A stretch of 35,054 nucleotides of DNA from Acidobacteriota bacterium (lineage in GTDB: Bacteria; Actinomycetota; Acidimicrobiia; Acidimicrobiales; RAAP-2): contig JAGXAY010000014.1 of assembly GCA_018971385.1 (NCBI GenBank), positions 1 to 35,054 on the forward strand, in the 5' to 3' direction. How positions within the stretch are numbered: the first letter of the stretch is position 1; each line of letters opens with the position of its first letter. Under the pieces are notes generated by a model. That model was not told the DNA's origin. It searched no databases and was given only the letters and a program-made list of their open reading frames with translations. Below are positions 25,525 to 34,040 of the stretch, piece after piece. The position numbers and the translations under genes are program-made.

Positions 25525-27228
25525 GTGCTCAATCCTGAGAATCGCCTCCGCCACGCCGACCCGGCGTCTGCGGGGTATCAGCCCGCCCACTTCGACGAGA
25601 TGCTGACGCGGATTGTCGCGACACCCGTTCACGAACGGGGCGCGGCCTGGCGGACGTTTCGTTGGCGGATGGCGGGAACCTTTACGGGAGTCATTGCGGC
25701 GTCGGTGGCCGGAGTGAGTACTCTGGCCGGACTCGGATCGAGTTTGCCGGTGCTGGCATTCGCGAACGCTCCGAGTGTCTCGCCACTCTTCGCCCAAGCG
25801 ACGGTGCTGATGACCTCTCCGAAGGTCTCGCTGCCGGCGCTGCGCCTTTCGGCGGTGCTCCACCTCTTTAATCAGTCGGCCGCAGTTGCGACCAGTGCCC
25901 CCGTCTACCGGGTGAGTGCTCCGGAGGACACCGCCGGCCTCTTGACGCACGTGGCGTCCCTCGTGGGCGCCAACGTCACGTCCACCACGTCGGACGAGGG
26001 TTACGTCTACGGGCTGGGTCCGAACGTGGACAACTCCAACACGTTCGTACACGTCACGGGCGGAGCCGCCTTTTGGTCCGTCGTACGAACCGACGTCCAA
26101 CCGGCGGCCGCGTTGCCGACGGGAGCAATCTCCACGGCCACCTCCCTTGCGTCGAAACTGGGGTCCGCGTCACTCGGAGCCCCGCGTACCACCGGATCGA
26201 CGGTCACCGTTCCCGTGCTCGTGAACGGTGAGACGTCCGACTTCGCGTTCCTGTTCACCTTTAGTCCTTCCGGACAGGTGGCGTCCGCCTCGGGCTTTAG
26301 CTACACCCTTCACTCTCTCGGGAGTTACCCGCTCGTCTCGGCGACGACCGCCATGCGCGCCATTACGCCCGGTGCCCTCGGAACGGTCGCGAGCCTCACC
26401 TCGCACTCGGTTGGCCATTCGCTCGGAGCACCCCACACCTTCGGCCGAACCTTAAGCGCGACAACTCGCCACGGCGGCCCCGACGCGACCACCTCGTCGA
26501 TTCCGGCGGTCTTGCTATCGAGCACACCGACCGGTGCGACGGGCGCGTCAGGGGCATCGGGGGCCACGAGCGTCTCGGGACCGACGGGAACCGTCGCGTC
26601 GACGGGGGTCACGGGCGCCAGTGGTTCCACTGGCGCTACAGGGGTAACCGGCTCCACTGGCTCTACCGGCTCCACTGGCTCTACCGGCTCGACTGGAGCC
26701 ACCGGGGTCACCGGGGTCACCGGGGTCACCGGATCGACGGGGGCCTCTGGAGTGTCGGGCGTGTCAGGCGTGACCGGTTCAACCGGCGTCTCCGGAGCCA
26801 CTGGGGTGACGGGATCCACCGGTCAGTTGCCCATCACCACGCCAGTTGTCGTGACACCCTCGTGCGCCACGACGTCGAGCGGGGCGACCGGCTCGGTTAT
26901 CTGCGCGACACCCTTCGTCGACACCACTCGGCTCTACGCCTCGTCGGTGAACGCGGCACCGGCCACCGCCACCACGCTGACCTTGACGACGCTCTCGCTG
27001 ACGTACGTGGGGGTGCTCGGCCGGGATGGTCAGGGGTACGAAATCCCGGTCTTCCAGTTCGCCGGCTCCACCAAGAGTTCTGGTTCGCACGCTCGGAGTC
27101 GAACCTACGAGTTTCAAGTGGTGGCGCTCAGCACTCGCGTGGCGTCCCTCTCGACGACTCTGATTGCACTGCGGCCCGATCCCCAGTGCGCTATCAACGG
27201 TTGCCCAGTCGTTGAGGGTGTCCTCTAG
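25525..27228 (+). CDS. Membrane-anchored protein with collagen-like Gly-X-Thr/Ser tract, putative anti-sigma partner
   Basis: A 567-residue protein. Residues 1-48 are polar and presumably cytoplasmic ([18 protein letters not shown]...). A membrane helix spans about 49-80. Residues 80-335 form a Ser/Thr/Ala-rich external region with little charge. Residues 337-433 are collagen-like triplets, Gly followed by Ala/Ser/Val and then Thr/Ser, with few prolines. A C-terminal domain (434-567) holds cysteine pairs (C447/C460 and C558/C563). Start GTG 25525 with an ideal AAGGAG site. Position directly after an ECF sigma gene suggests the cytoplasmic N-terminus binds that sigma, but I see no recognisable anti-sigma motif. 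The stop overlaps that of the convergent gene at CTAG. Confidence 0.8.
   Translation: MLNPENRLRHADPASAGYQPAHFDEMLTRIVATPVHERGAAWRTFRWRMAGTFTGVIAASVAGVSTLAGLGSSLPVLAFANAPSVSPLFAQATVLMTSPKVSLPALRLSAVLHLFNQSAAVATSAPVYRVSAPEDTAGLLTHVASLVGANVTSTTSDEGYVYGLGPNVDNSNTFVHVTGGAAFWSVVRTDVQPAAALPTGAISTATSLASKLGSASLGAPRTTGSTVTVPVLVNGETSDFAFLFTFSPSGQVASASGFSYTLHSLGSYPLVSATTAMRAITPGALGTVASLTSHSVGHSLGAPHTFGRTLSATTRHGGPDATTSSIPAVLLSSTPTGATGASGASGATSVSGPTGTVASTGVTGASGSTGATGVTGSTGSTGSTGSTGSTGATGVTGVTGVTGSTGASGVSGVSGVTGSTGVSGATGVTGSTGQLPITTPVVVTPSCATTSSGATGSVICATPFVDTTRLYASSVNAAPATATTLTLTTLSLTYVGVLGRDGQGYEIPVFQFAGSTKSSGSHARSRTYEFQVVALSTRVASLSTTLIALRPDPQCAINGCPVVEGVL
26533..26823 (+). repeat. Coding tandem repeats for Gly-X-Thr/Ser triplets
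   Basis: The DNA for the collagen-like tract contains recent exact duplications. The 18-nt unit GGCTCCACTGGCTCTACC occurs twice in tandem (26650-26667, 26668-26685), and the 9-nt unit GGGGTCACC three times (26704-26730). All units are multiples of nine bases, so copy-number change keeps the frame and the triplet phase. Such a tract should vary in length between strains. Confidence 0.85.
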
Positions 27229-27911
27229 AAGAGGGTGGCGGTGCTCTGCGGCGCGATGAGCTGAGCGTCGTCGAAGCGCACGGAGTTCACTCGACGGGAC
27301 ACTTCGTGGTGCTGGAGCGTTCCGGCGGGGGCACTGTGCAGGAGGGCGTGGCGAACGGACGCGTCACCCCCGAGCCAGCCGTCGAGGTCGTCGGGACGAA
27401 GTACGAGAGGCATGCGGTCGTGCACCGCGACGACGTCCTCGCTCGGGGCGGTTGTGACGACACAACACGTCAGGAGGTCCGTTCCGGTGCGCTCATCGCG
27501 CCACCGTTCAAAGAGACCCGCCAGGAGAAGGGTTTCACCGTCGCGGCGGGTGAAGTAGTGGGGAAGTTTGAGTCCGTGGGGATCCACCCGCCATTCGTAG
27601 TATCCGTCCACCGGAATGACGCAGGGGCGTTCGGCGAAGGCCTGGCGAAACGAGGGCTTCTCCGCGACGGTTTCGGCGCGAGCGTTCGCGAGTCGAGCCC
27701 CCTGGGCGGGGCTCCTCGCCCAACTCGGGACGAGACCCCAGGTGTGGGCCACGAGTTGTCGTTCCTTCTCGATGGTGCGCACCACGAAGAGGGGGCGTTG
27801 GGGAGGGAGATTCCAACTCGGGGACCACTCGTCGTCACGGAGAGTCGTGAGCGCCTGCGTGAAACGAGCGAGTCGGCTCGGCGGGCTAAAGAGGGCGACT
27901 CGACCGCACAT
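27225..27911 (-). CDS. SOS response-associated peptidase (SRAP; YedK/HMCES type), abasic-site DNA-protein crosslink protein
   Basis: SRAP proteins form a thiazolidine crosslink between their N-terminal Cys and abasic sites in single-stranded DNA, shielding them from error-prone bypass. The frame is open from 27956, but the start must be the ATG at 27911 because catalysis needs Cys2 exposed: MCGRVALF. The 228-residue protein also has NARAE (76-80), the YYEW glutamate E106 and the histidine H164 in HDRMP, all known active-site positions. An AAGGAAC sequence lies just upstream, and TACGCT (27919-27924) could be a -10 box. It is divergent from the imuA'-imuB-dnaE2 operon, fitting a role in DNA damage tolerance. 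Confidence 0.93.
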   Translation of the reverse strand: MCGRVALFSPPSRLARFTQALTTLRDDEWSPSWNLPPQRPLFVVRTIEKERQLVAHTWGLVPSWARSPAQGARLANARAETVAEKPSFRQAFAERPCVIPVDGYYEWRVDPHGLKLPHYFTRRDGETLLLAGLFERWRDERTGTDLLTCCVVTTAPSEDVVAVHDRMPLVLRPDDLDGWLGGDASVRHALLHSAPAGTLQHHEVSRRVNSVRFDDAQLIAPQSTATLF

Positions 27912-27986
27912 GTTCCTTAGCGTAGGCCGTGCCGGGAGGTCCTGGCGTTTCTCCATCCCGACCGTGACGAGGAGAAATAGCCGGCA

Positions 27987-28016
27987 TTGGCGTGAGTGAG
28001 TGGGGGTCGCTACTCT
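27987..28016 (+). promoter_or_regulatory. Predicted promoter of the imuA'-imuB-dnaE2 operon
   Basis: TTGGCG (27987-27992), an 18-nt spacer and TACTCT (28011-28016) form a plausible housekeeping promoter. The transcription start would fall near 28023, within 3 nt of the imuA' ATG at 28026, so the mRNA would be nearly leaderless. No Shine-Dalgarno sequence is present. Confidence 0.5.
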
Positions 28017-28018
28017 TA

Positions 28019-28032
28019 CGAACGTATGTTCG
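28019..28032. promoter_or_regulatory. LexA-type SOS box overlapping the imuA' start codon
   Basis: CGAACGTATGTTCG matches the Gram-positive/actinobacterial LexA site (CGAAC, four bases, GTTCG) with both five-base arms perfect. It begins 3 nt after the predicted -10 box and contains the imuA' ATG at its centre (28026). LexA bound here would cover the transcription start point. The placement before a mutagenesis cassette makes it a strong SOS operator candidate. Confidence 0.88.
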
Positions 28033-28679
28033 CTTTCTCCTCTCCCCGTCCCCCCGTCCCCGCTGACCTCGTCGCGAAAATACGCCCCACGATTCTCGCC
28101 CGTTCGCGCACTCTCGCCGTCGGTGGTCCCTGGTCCGAGGTCATTCCCGAGGGAAAGTTACGACGCGGCAGCACGGTGCTGGTGGAGACGGAGTCGACCC
28201 AGGGGGGAGTGAGTGTCGCCCTGTCGCTCGCCGCGGAGGCGATGACCGAAGGTCTCTGGGCGGGAGTCGTGGGGGTGCGCGACCCCGGTGTCGCGGCCAT
28301 GGTGGATCTCGGACTTGATTTGCGACGGGTGCTCTTCGTGCCGAGTCCCGCCGAGTCCTGGGCGGAGTCGGCGGCTGATCTGCTCGACGGAGTAGACGTG
28401 TTAGTGGTCCAGCCTCCCCGACGGGCGGGGAGTACTCTCGCGCGTCGCCTGAGTGACCGGGTGCGCGAACGTGGGGTGGTACTCGTCGTCGTGGCGGGAG
28501 AGTCGACGTGGCCAGCGTCGGTGGATCTCACGTTGCGCGTGAGGGAGGCGCACTGGGAGGCCACCTCCCGTCTGGTCGCGCGAGCCCTCCGCCTCGAGGT
28601 GGGTTCCCGAGATCGCGGGACCCACACCGTTCACGAGGTGATTCTTCCCGACCCGCGCGGGCGGGTCGCCTCGCGGTAG
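28026..28679 (+). CDS. imuA': ImuA'-type RecA-like protein of the SOS mutasome
   Basis: ImuA' is the small RecA-fold partner of ImuB and DnaE2 in damage-induced mutagenesis. The ATG at 28026, inside the LexA box, gives 217 residues, about the size of mycobacterial ImuA'; an in-frame GTG at 27996 has no ribosome-binding site either. The fold is suggested by GKLRRGSTVLVETESTQGGVSVALSLA, where a P-loop would lie but without the GK(S/T) motif, and by ADLLDGVDVLVVQPPRRAGSTLARRLSDRVRERG at the Walker B region. ATP binding is therefore doubtful, as for other ImuA' proteins. The stop codon is immediately followed by the imuB ATG. Assignment leans partly on the operon. Confidence 0.8.
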   Translation: MFAFSSPRPPVPADLVAKIRPTILARSRTLAVGGPWSEVIPEGKLRRGSTVLVETESTQGGVSVALSLAAEAMTEGLWAGVVGVRDPGVAAMVDLGLDLRRVLFVPSPAESWAESAADLLDGVDVLVVQPPRRAGSTLARRLSDRVRERGVVLVVVAGESTWPASVDLTLRVREAHWEATSRLVARALRLEVGSRDRGTHTVHEVILPDPRGRVASR

Positions 28680-29759
28680 ATGGAACGGCTCGTGGCGGTG
28701 TGTTTCACCGAACTCGAGGTGGAGCACCCCGACGGATCCTCTCGTCGAGAGTTTCTTCGCGTCGTGGAGGCCCTGGGTGAACTCTGTCCCTTCGTGGACT
28801 CCCTGCGTCGGGGGGTGTGCCTTTTTCCCATGCGGTCCCCGGAGCGGTTTTACGGTACGGAGCAGAGGGTGCTCACGGTGCTGGGCGAGATTGTTGAGCG
28901 GTGCGGACTAGCCCCGGCCCACGTTGGCGTCGCGGAGGGAATCTTTAGCGCCGAAGCCGCCGCGCGGCGAGACCGCGTCGTCGCGACGGGACAGTCCGAC
29001 GCGTTTCGTTCCGCTCTCCCCATTGATGAGCTGGTGCCGAAGGAGCTCGCGAACACCCTTCGTCGGCTGGGCATCTCCTCCGTGGGCCGTTTCGCCGAGT
29101 TGCCCCGAATGCGGGTCGCCGAACGCTTCAGCGCCTCGGTAGTGGAACTCCACCGGGTGGCGTGCGGGGAACGTAGCGAGGCCCCGGGGCAACGTGACGA
29201 GAGTCTCGGGCGAGCCCTGACTCGCGAGAGCCGGGATACTCGCGTGGGGGGTGAGCAGTTGGGTTTCTTCGGTCAACGAGGGGCGCGCGAAGAACGGGCT
29301 CTCGCCGCCGCCTGGCGGGTCCGCTCCCGACTGGGGGAGGGGGGAGTTCTCGTCGCGTCCTTACGGGCGGGGCGCGCCCCCGAGGATCGTGACGGCCTGG
29401 TCCCCTTCGACGCGCCGACCCCCCGCGCGACCCCCGACGCCCCCTGGCCCGGTCGTCTGGGATCACCGACCCCGGTGCGTACCCCTCGACGACCCACGCC
29501 GGTCGAGCTCACGGACGCTGCGGGCGTACCAGTCACGGTGGACTCTCGAGGGTTCCTCAGTAGTGACCCCGCACGACTGACGTTTCGTCAGGGTCCGGTG
29601 CGGGCGATTAGGTGGTTCGCCGGACCGTGGCCCTCCCTCGAGACGTGGTGGGAGAGCCCCCGGCGTCGGGACTACCTCCAGGTCGTCGCCGACCACGACG
29701 AGGCGTATCTCCTGCGAGCCGAAGCGGGGTGCTGGTGGGTGGCGGGGGTGTACGACTAG
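28680..29759 (+). CDS. imuB: Shortened ImuB, catalytically inactive Y-family polymerase homologue
   Basis: ImuB is the adaptor that brings DnaE2 and ImuA' to the beta clamp. The start (MERLVAVCFTELEVEHPDG) lacks the Y-family catalytic aspartates, as expected for ImuB. Recognisable parts are the palm remnant with VGVAEGIFSAEAAARR (83-97), the helix-hairpin thumb LANTLRRLGISSVGRFAELP (123-142), the clamp-binding motif QLGFFG (193-198) and the conserved C-terminal tail AIRWFAGPWPSLETWW to WWVAGVYD (about 311-359). At 359 residues it is far shorter than the usual 500 or more: the fingers (expected near residue 20-25) and the whole little finger (between about 165 and 192) seem absent. It abuts imuA' and overlaps dnaE2 by one base. 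Confidence 0.85.
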   Translation: MERLVAVCFTELEVEHPDGSSRREFLRVVEALGELCPFVDSLRRGVCLFPMRSPERFYGTEQRVLTVLGEIVERCGLAPAHVGVAEGIFSAEAAARRDRVVATGQSDAFRSALPIDELVPKELANTLRRLGISSVGRFAELPRMRVAERFSASVVELHRVACGERSEAPGQRDESLGRALTRESRDTRVGGEQLGFFGQRGAREERALAAAWRVRSRLGEGGVLVASLRAGRAPEDRDGLVPFDAPTPRATPDAPWPGRLGSPTPVRTPRRPTPVELTDAAGVPVTVDSRGFLSSDPARLTFRQGPVRAIRWFAGPWPSLETWWESPRRRDYLQVVADHDEAYLLRAEAGCWWVAGVYD

Positions 29760-32700
29760 TGGAGGACTACGCCGAACTGCACGCGCACTCGAGTTTCAGT
29801 TTTCTCGACGGTGCGAGTGATCCCGAGGAACTCGTCGTCGAGGCGGCGCGTCTCGGGTTGTCCGCTCTCGCGCTGAGTGACCACGACGGTCTCTACGGGG
29901 TGGTGCGCTTCGCCGAAGCGGCCCGGTCTCTCGGACTCGCGACCATTTTCGGCGCGGAGATCACCCTGGGGGAGGCGGGGGAGCGCACCGGGGTGGCCGA
30001 TCCCCCCGGAGAGCACCTCGTGATTCTCGCCGAGGGACCCGAGGGGTATCGCCGACTCTCGCGGGTACTCGCTGAGGGTCACCTGGATCGGGGAAGTAAG
30101 GGGGCCCCACGGTTTACCCTCGAGGACCTCGCGCCCCACCGCGAGTACTGGCGAGTGTTGAGCGGGTGTCGTAAGGGGCCGCTCTCGCGGGCGCTCGTGA
30201 GCGAGGGTCCCCGGGCGGCGCGGCGTGAACTGGCCCGACTACGCGAGGTCTTCGCCGATCGGTTGGTGGTGGAGATATGGGATCACGGTCACTACGAGGA
30301 CGCCGCGCGTAACGACGCCCTCGTCGAGGTCGCCCTCGGTGGGGGGGTCGACGTGGTCGCTACCGGGAACGTCCACTACGCCCGTCCCGAGGACTTCGTC
30401 CGGGCCTCGGTCGTCTCGGCTATTCGCTCGCGACGAACTCTCGCGGAGATGGCCGGGTGGACGCCGAGTTCCCCGCTCGCTCATCTCCGGGGTCCGGGTG
30501 AGCAGCGTCGTCGGTTCGCGCGTTGGCCGGGGGCGGTGGACCTTTCGGTGGAACTCGCCCGCCACCTCGCGTTCGATCTCCAGTTGGTCGCTCCTCGACT
30601 GCCCCGATTCGCGACGCCGGCGGGACTGGACGAGCAGGCCTACCTCACTCGCCTAGTGGAGGAGGGGGCGACTCGTCGTTACGGGCCCCGCGACGGAGAG
30701 CGGGTGCCGGGGGCCTGGCGTCAGATTGATCACGAACTCACGGTGATTGGTCAGCTCGGATTCGCCGGGTACTTTCTCACCGTCTGGGATATCACCGAGT
30801 TCTGCCGAGCCCACAACATTCTCTGTCAGGGCCGCGGATCGGCGGCGAACTCGGCGGTCTGCTACTCACTCGGTATCACCAACGCCGACGCGGTGTCGCT
30901 CCACCTTCTCTTCGAGCGATTTCTCTCCCCTGCTCGTGACGGCCCCCCCGATATCGACGTCGACATCGAGTCGGGGCGTCGCGAGGAGGTCATTCAGTAC
31001 GTCTACGAGCGCTACGGCCGTCACCACGCGGCCCAGGTGGCGGCGGTCATTACCTATCGTCCCCGATCGGCCCTGCGCGACGTGGCTCGGGCGTTCGGAT
31101 ACTCCGAGGAGGAAGCCAACGCCTTACGCGACGGAGTGGATCGACACACGATGAGTGCGCGCGGTGACGGTGTTCCACCCCTCCTCCTCGACCTGGCCCG
31201 ACAACTCCTCGATCGACCTCGCCATCTCGGGCTGCACTCGGCGGGAATGGTCCTGTGCGACCGACCCGTCGTGGAGGTCTGTCCGGTCGAGTGGGCCCGC
31301 ACGCCGGGGCGCAGCGTTCTGCAGTGGGACAAAGACGACTGCGCGGCGGCGGGTCTCGTCAAATTCGACCTGCTCGGGCTCGGCATGCTCGAGGCACTGC
31401 ACCGGGCCCTCGACACCATCGAGGAGTATCACGGGGTACGCCTGGACCTCGGGACTCTGCCCCAGGAGTCCGCGGTTTACGACCTACTCTGCGCCGCCGA
31501 TACGGTCGGCGTGTTTCAGGTCGAGTCGCGAGCCCAAATGGGAACCCTTCCGCGGGTCGAGCCTCGTTGTTTTTACGATCTCGTGATCGAGGTCGCCCTA
31601 ATTCGTCCCGGTCCCATTCAGGGTCACGCCGTCAACCCCTACATCCGCCGTCGACGGGGCGAGGAGCCGGTGACGTACTTGCACCCCCGACTCGAACCGA
31701 TTTTGAAGAGAACGCTCGGAGTGCCACTCTTCCAGGAGCAGTTGATGGAGATGGCCGTCGCGGTGGCGGATTTCACCGCGACCGAGGCCGACGAGTTACG
31801 CCAGGCCATGGCCGCGAAGCGCTCGGCCGCGCGCATGCTCGACTTAAAGGAGCGCCTCTACCGGGGCATGGCTCGCCACGGGATCGAGGGGGAGCGGGCC
31901 GATCAGATCTACGAGGCTCTCGCGGCCTTCGCGAACTTCGGTTTCCCCGAGTCCCATGCCGTGTCCTTCGCTCACTTGGTCTACTGCTCGGCGTGGATCA
32001 AACTTCACTACCCGGCGGCCTTCCTCGCCTCGCTCTTGAACGCGCAGCCGATGGGTTTCTGGTCGCCCCAGTCACTGGTCGCCGACGCTCAGCGTCGGGG
32101 AGTGGAGGTGCGTCGTCCCGACGTTAATCATTCGAGGGTGGAGGCCCGACTCGAAAGGGGGACGACGGGACCCGCGGTGCGACTCGGACTCTCGGCGGTG
32201 CGGGGGATGGGTGCGGAGGTGGCGGTGCGCGTCGTCACGGGGGCACCCTGGGCGAGTCAGGAGGATCTCGTTCGTCGTGCGGGAGTCCGCCAGAACCACC
32301 TCGAGGTGCTCGCGAGTGCCGGAGCTCTCGACTCCTTTTCGTCGAGTCGACGGGCCCTTCTCTGGAGTGCGGGGGCGGCCGCTCAGGCGACGCCGGACCG
32401 CCTAGCCGGCGTGGTGACGGGTACGAGGTCGCCCGATCTGGCTCGACCGAACGAGTTTGAACGAGTGGCCGACGACCTGTGGGCGCTCGGTCTGACGACG
32501 GAGGCGTCCACGATGGAACTCCTTCGCGACGAACTCACCCGTCGAGGGGTTTCGCGGGCGGCGGACCTCGCGGGAACGAACGAGACGCGTGTGTGGGTAG
32601 CGGGAGTCGTGACCCACCGTCAGCACCCCGAGACTGCTCGTGGGGCGGTCTTTCTCAACGTGGAGGACGAGACTGGACACGTGAACGTGATTTTTTCCAA

Positions 32701-32857
32701 GGGCGCGTGGGCGAGGTGGCGGGAAGTGGCTTCGTCGTCACCCGCCCTCCTCATTCGGGGGACTCTCCAGCGGGCTCAGGGGACCCTCACTCTGCTGGGC
32801 GAGCACGTGGAGCAACTGGCTCTCGGCGCGACGGTTCCCGCGCGAGACTGGCGATAG
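29759..32857 (+). CDS. dnaE2: Error-prone DNA polymerase DnaE2 (ImuC)
   Basis: DnaE2 is the C-family polymerase that performs SOS translesion synthesis with ImuB and ImuA'. The GTG at 29759 overlaps the imuB stop by one base and starts the protein at the PHP domain (DYAELHAHSSFSFLDGASDPEELV); upstream open frame lies in imuB. The 1032-residue protein has polymerase palm aspartates D398 and D400 in PDIDVDIESGRR, the KFDLLGLGMLEAL segment, GVPLFQEQLMEMA, the helix-hairpin region near FGFPESHAVSFAHL, and a C-terminal OB-fold (VWVAGVVTHRQHPETARGA). It ends RDWR like other DnaE2 proteins. No obvious internal clamp motif at the end, in keeping with recruitment through ImuB. Confidence 0.95.
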   Translation: MEDYAELHAHSSFSFLDGASDPEELVVEAARLGLSALALSDHDGLYGVVRFAEAARSLGLATIFGAEITLGEAGERTGVADPPGEHLVILAEGPEGYRRLSRVLAEGHLDRGSKGAPRFTLEDLAPHREYWRVLSGCRKGPLSRALVSEGPRAARRELARLREVFADRLVVEIWDHGHYEDAARNDALVEVALGGGVDVVATGNVHYARPEDFVRASVVSAIRSRRTLAEMAGWTPSSPLAHLRGPGEQRRRFARWPGAVDLSVELARHLAFDLQLVAPRLPRFATPAGLDEQAYLTRLVEEGATRRYGPRDGERVPGAWRQIDHELTVIGQLGFAGYFLTVWDITEFCRAHNILCQGRGSAANSAVCYSLGITNADAVSLHLLFERFLSPARDGPPDIDVDIESGRREEVIQYVYERYGRHHAAQVAAVITYRPRSALRDVARAFGYSEEEANALRDGVDRHTMSARGDGVPPLLLDLARQLLDRPRHLGLHSAGMVLCDRPVVEVCPVEWARTPGRSVLQWDKDDCAAAGLVKFDLLGLGMLEALHRALDTIEEYHGVRLDLGTLPQESAVYDLLCAADTVGVFQVESRAQMGTLPRVEPRCFYDLVIEVALIRPGPIQGHAVNPYIRRRRGEEPVTYLHPRLEPILKRTLGVPLFQEQLMEMAVAVADFTATEADELRQAMAAKRSAARMLDLKERLYRGMARHGIEGERADQIYEALAAFANFGFPESHAVSFAHLVYCSAWIKLHYPAAFLASLLNAQPMGFWSPQSLVADAQRRGVEVRRPDVNHSRVEARLERGTTGPAVRLGLSAVRGMGAEVAVRVVTGAPWASQEDLVRRAGVRQNHLEVLASAGALDSFSSSRRALLWSAGAAAQATPDRLAGVVTGTRSPDLARPNEFERVADDLWALGLTTEASTMELLRDELTRRGVSRAADLAGTNETRVWVAGVVTHRQHPETARGAVFLNVEDETGHVNVIFSKGAWARWREVASSSPALLIRGTLQRAQGTLTLLGEHVEQLALGATVPARDWR

Positions 32858-33003
32858 CGAATGACTCGCCGCGTCTCGAGACTGACGAAGCCGAGCACAG
32901 CCACAATCCAACGAGTGCGATTTTCCTTAGTGTCGTTATGATTGACGCACCTATCGAGGCTCGTTACAGTGTGGATGAAATGTTCAATGGAACAGAGTCG
33001 AAA

Positions 33004-33810
33004 ATGGAGCGCAGCAAAAGGGGGCGAGTAAAAGTACTCTCTTGGGGGGTGGCCCTTACCGCTACGGTATTGAGTGCGATGTCGTTACCTGGTGGCGCGA
33101 GCACTCTAAGTGCTTCGCCACTCATGACGGGCTCAACTAACCTCACCTTGCAGTCTCAGAGTGTGGTTGCCTCGGGGATAGTGAAAACGTCTTGGACATT
33201 TCCCGGAGGCTCAGTTGCGGTCGTCGACATGGCAGGAAGTAGCGTGTCGGCGGGATGTACCGGCCAGCCAGGCTCTCAAGGTTCGTGTTGGTCGAGTACC
33301 GGACCGACTTCCCCATCAGCTATTGCTCGCTACTACTCGCAAACGCAAGCTGCGCAATTGACGTATTCAGAACTACGTGCACTCGGTGCGAGTAGTAGCG
33401 TCGCCCAATCCATGGCACAAAGTACTCTTCCTCCCGGCACTGCATTCTCTCCCTCGGCGAGCCCTCATCGGTACACTCTTCCGACCAAAATACAGGTACT
33501 CAAAACCGAACCGCAGAACTCGCGTGTGTACGTTCGGTGGACTGTTGGCCAGGGGGACTCTCAGGAGTTTCGTTTTCGGCCCGTCGGCACCACGTCCTTC
33601 ACCCTTTACATGAGCTGCGATGGACCCGGCGGCGTGAAATTTACACACATCATGGGCTTGGGTCCGTGCGATAGACCAATTTCTGTATGGCAGACAACGG
33701 ACCCGAAACTCTCTGAGATTACGTTTGCGGTGGTGGCATCAGCTCAGACGCACTGGGAATTTCAAGTGAGTTCAGGTAAGCCACTGAACCCCATCTTTCT
33801 CCCACGCTGA
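33004..33810 (+). CDS. Secreted protein of unknown function
   Basis: A 268-residue protein from the ATG at 33004. It begins with a standard Sec signal peptide: basic MERSKRGRVK, hydrophobic VLSWGVALTATVLSAMSL, and a likely cleavage site near GGASTLSA. An in-frame ATG at 32938 would add 22 residues and spoil the signal. The mature part is Ser/Thr-rich with four cysteines (SAGCTGQPGSQGSCWSS and LYMSCDG...GLGPCDRP) that could form two disulfides. No recognised domain. Base composition is clearly more AT-rich than the neighbouring dnaE2, with codons rare elsewhere in the window, which suggests recent acquisition or weak selection. Confidence 0.7.
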   Translation: MERSKRGRVKVLSWGVALTATVLSAMSLPGGASTLSASPLMTGSTNLTLQSQSVVASGIVKTSWTFPGGSVAVVDMAGSSVSAGCTGQPGSQGSCWSSTGPTSPSAIARYYSQTQAAQLTYSELRALGASSSVAQSMAQSTLPPGTAFSPSASPHRYTLPTKIQVLKTEPQNSRVYVRWTVGQGDSQEFRFRPVGTTSFTLYMSCDGPGGVKFTHIMGLGPCDRPISVWQTTDPKLSEITFAVVASAQTHWEFQVSSGKPLNPIFLPR

Positions 33811-33833
33811 CGTTCTAGAACTGCCGAAACATA

Positions 33834-34040
33834 ATGGCATCCATAGTCATCCTTGTCATTTGTCTGGCTCTGGTCGTCATTCTGCTCCTGGCTCTCGGAG
33901 TTCTCCTCATCATTGGAATATTCTCGCCACGAGTCAAAGTCAAAGGCATCCAACAACTTCGCCGGTCATTCACCATCCGCGGCGGGAGAAAGAGTGAATC
34001 TGCTCTTATGGTGTCCGTTGCATACGCGACTCCTCAATGA
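33834..34040 (+). CDS. Possible tiny membrane protein
   Basis: A 68-residue open frame with an N-terminal membrane helix (MASIVILVICLALVVILLLALGVLLIIGIF) and a basic tail. It follows the secreted-protein gene by 23 nt and shares its AT-richer composition. There is no ribosome-binding site, and a second overlapping frame from 33853 is also hydrophobic, so the call is weak. Confidence 0.3.
   Translation: MASIVILVICLALVVILLLALGVLLIIGIFSPRVKVKGIQQLRRSFTIRGGRKSESALMVSVAYATPQ

Noticed and set aside
25624-25639. CCCGTTC-AC-GAACGGG inverted repeat
   Set aside because: It lies inside the coding sequence of the collagen-like protein and has no regulatory context.
26533-26823. Short tandem repeats that could be taken for a CRISPR array
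   Set aside because: The units are 9 or 18 nt, contiguous without spacers, in frame and encode Gly-X-Thr/Ser triplets; no cas genes are present.
32938-33003. Upstream ATG at 32938 as start of the secreted protein
   Set aside because: It would place 22 mostly acidic or polar residues before a textbook signal peptide; the ATG at 33004 gives a normal one.
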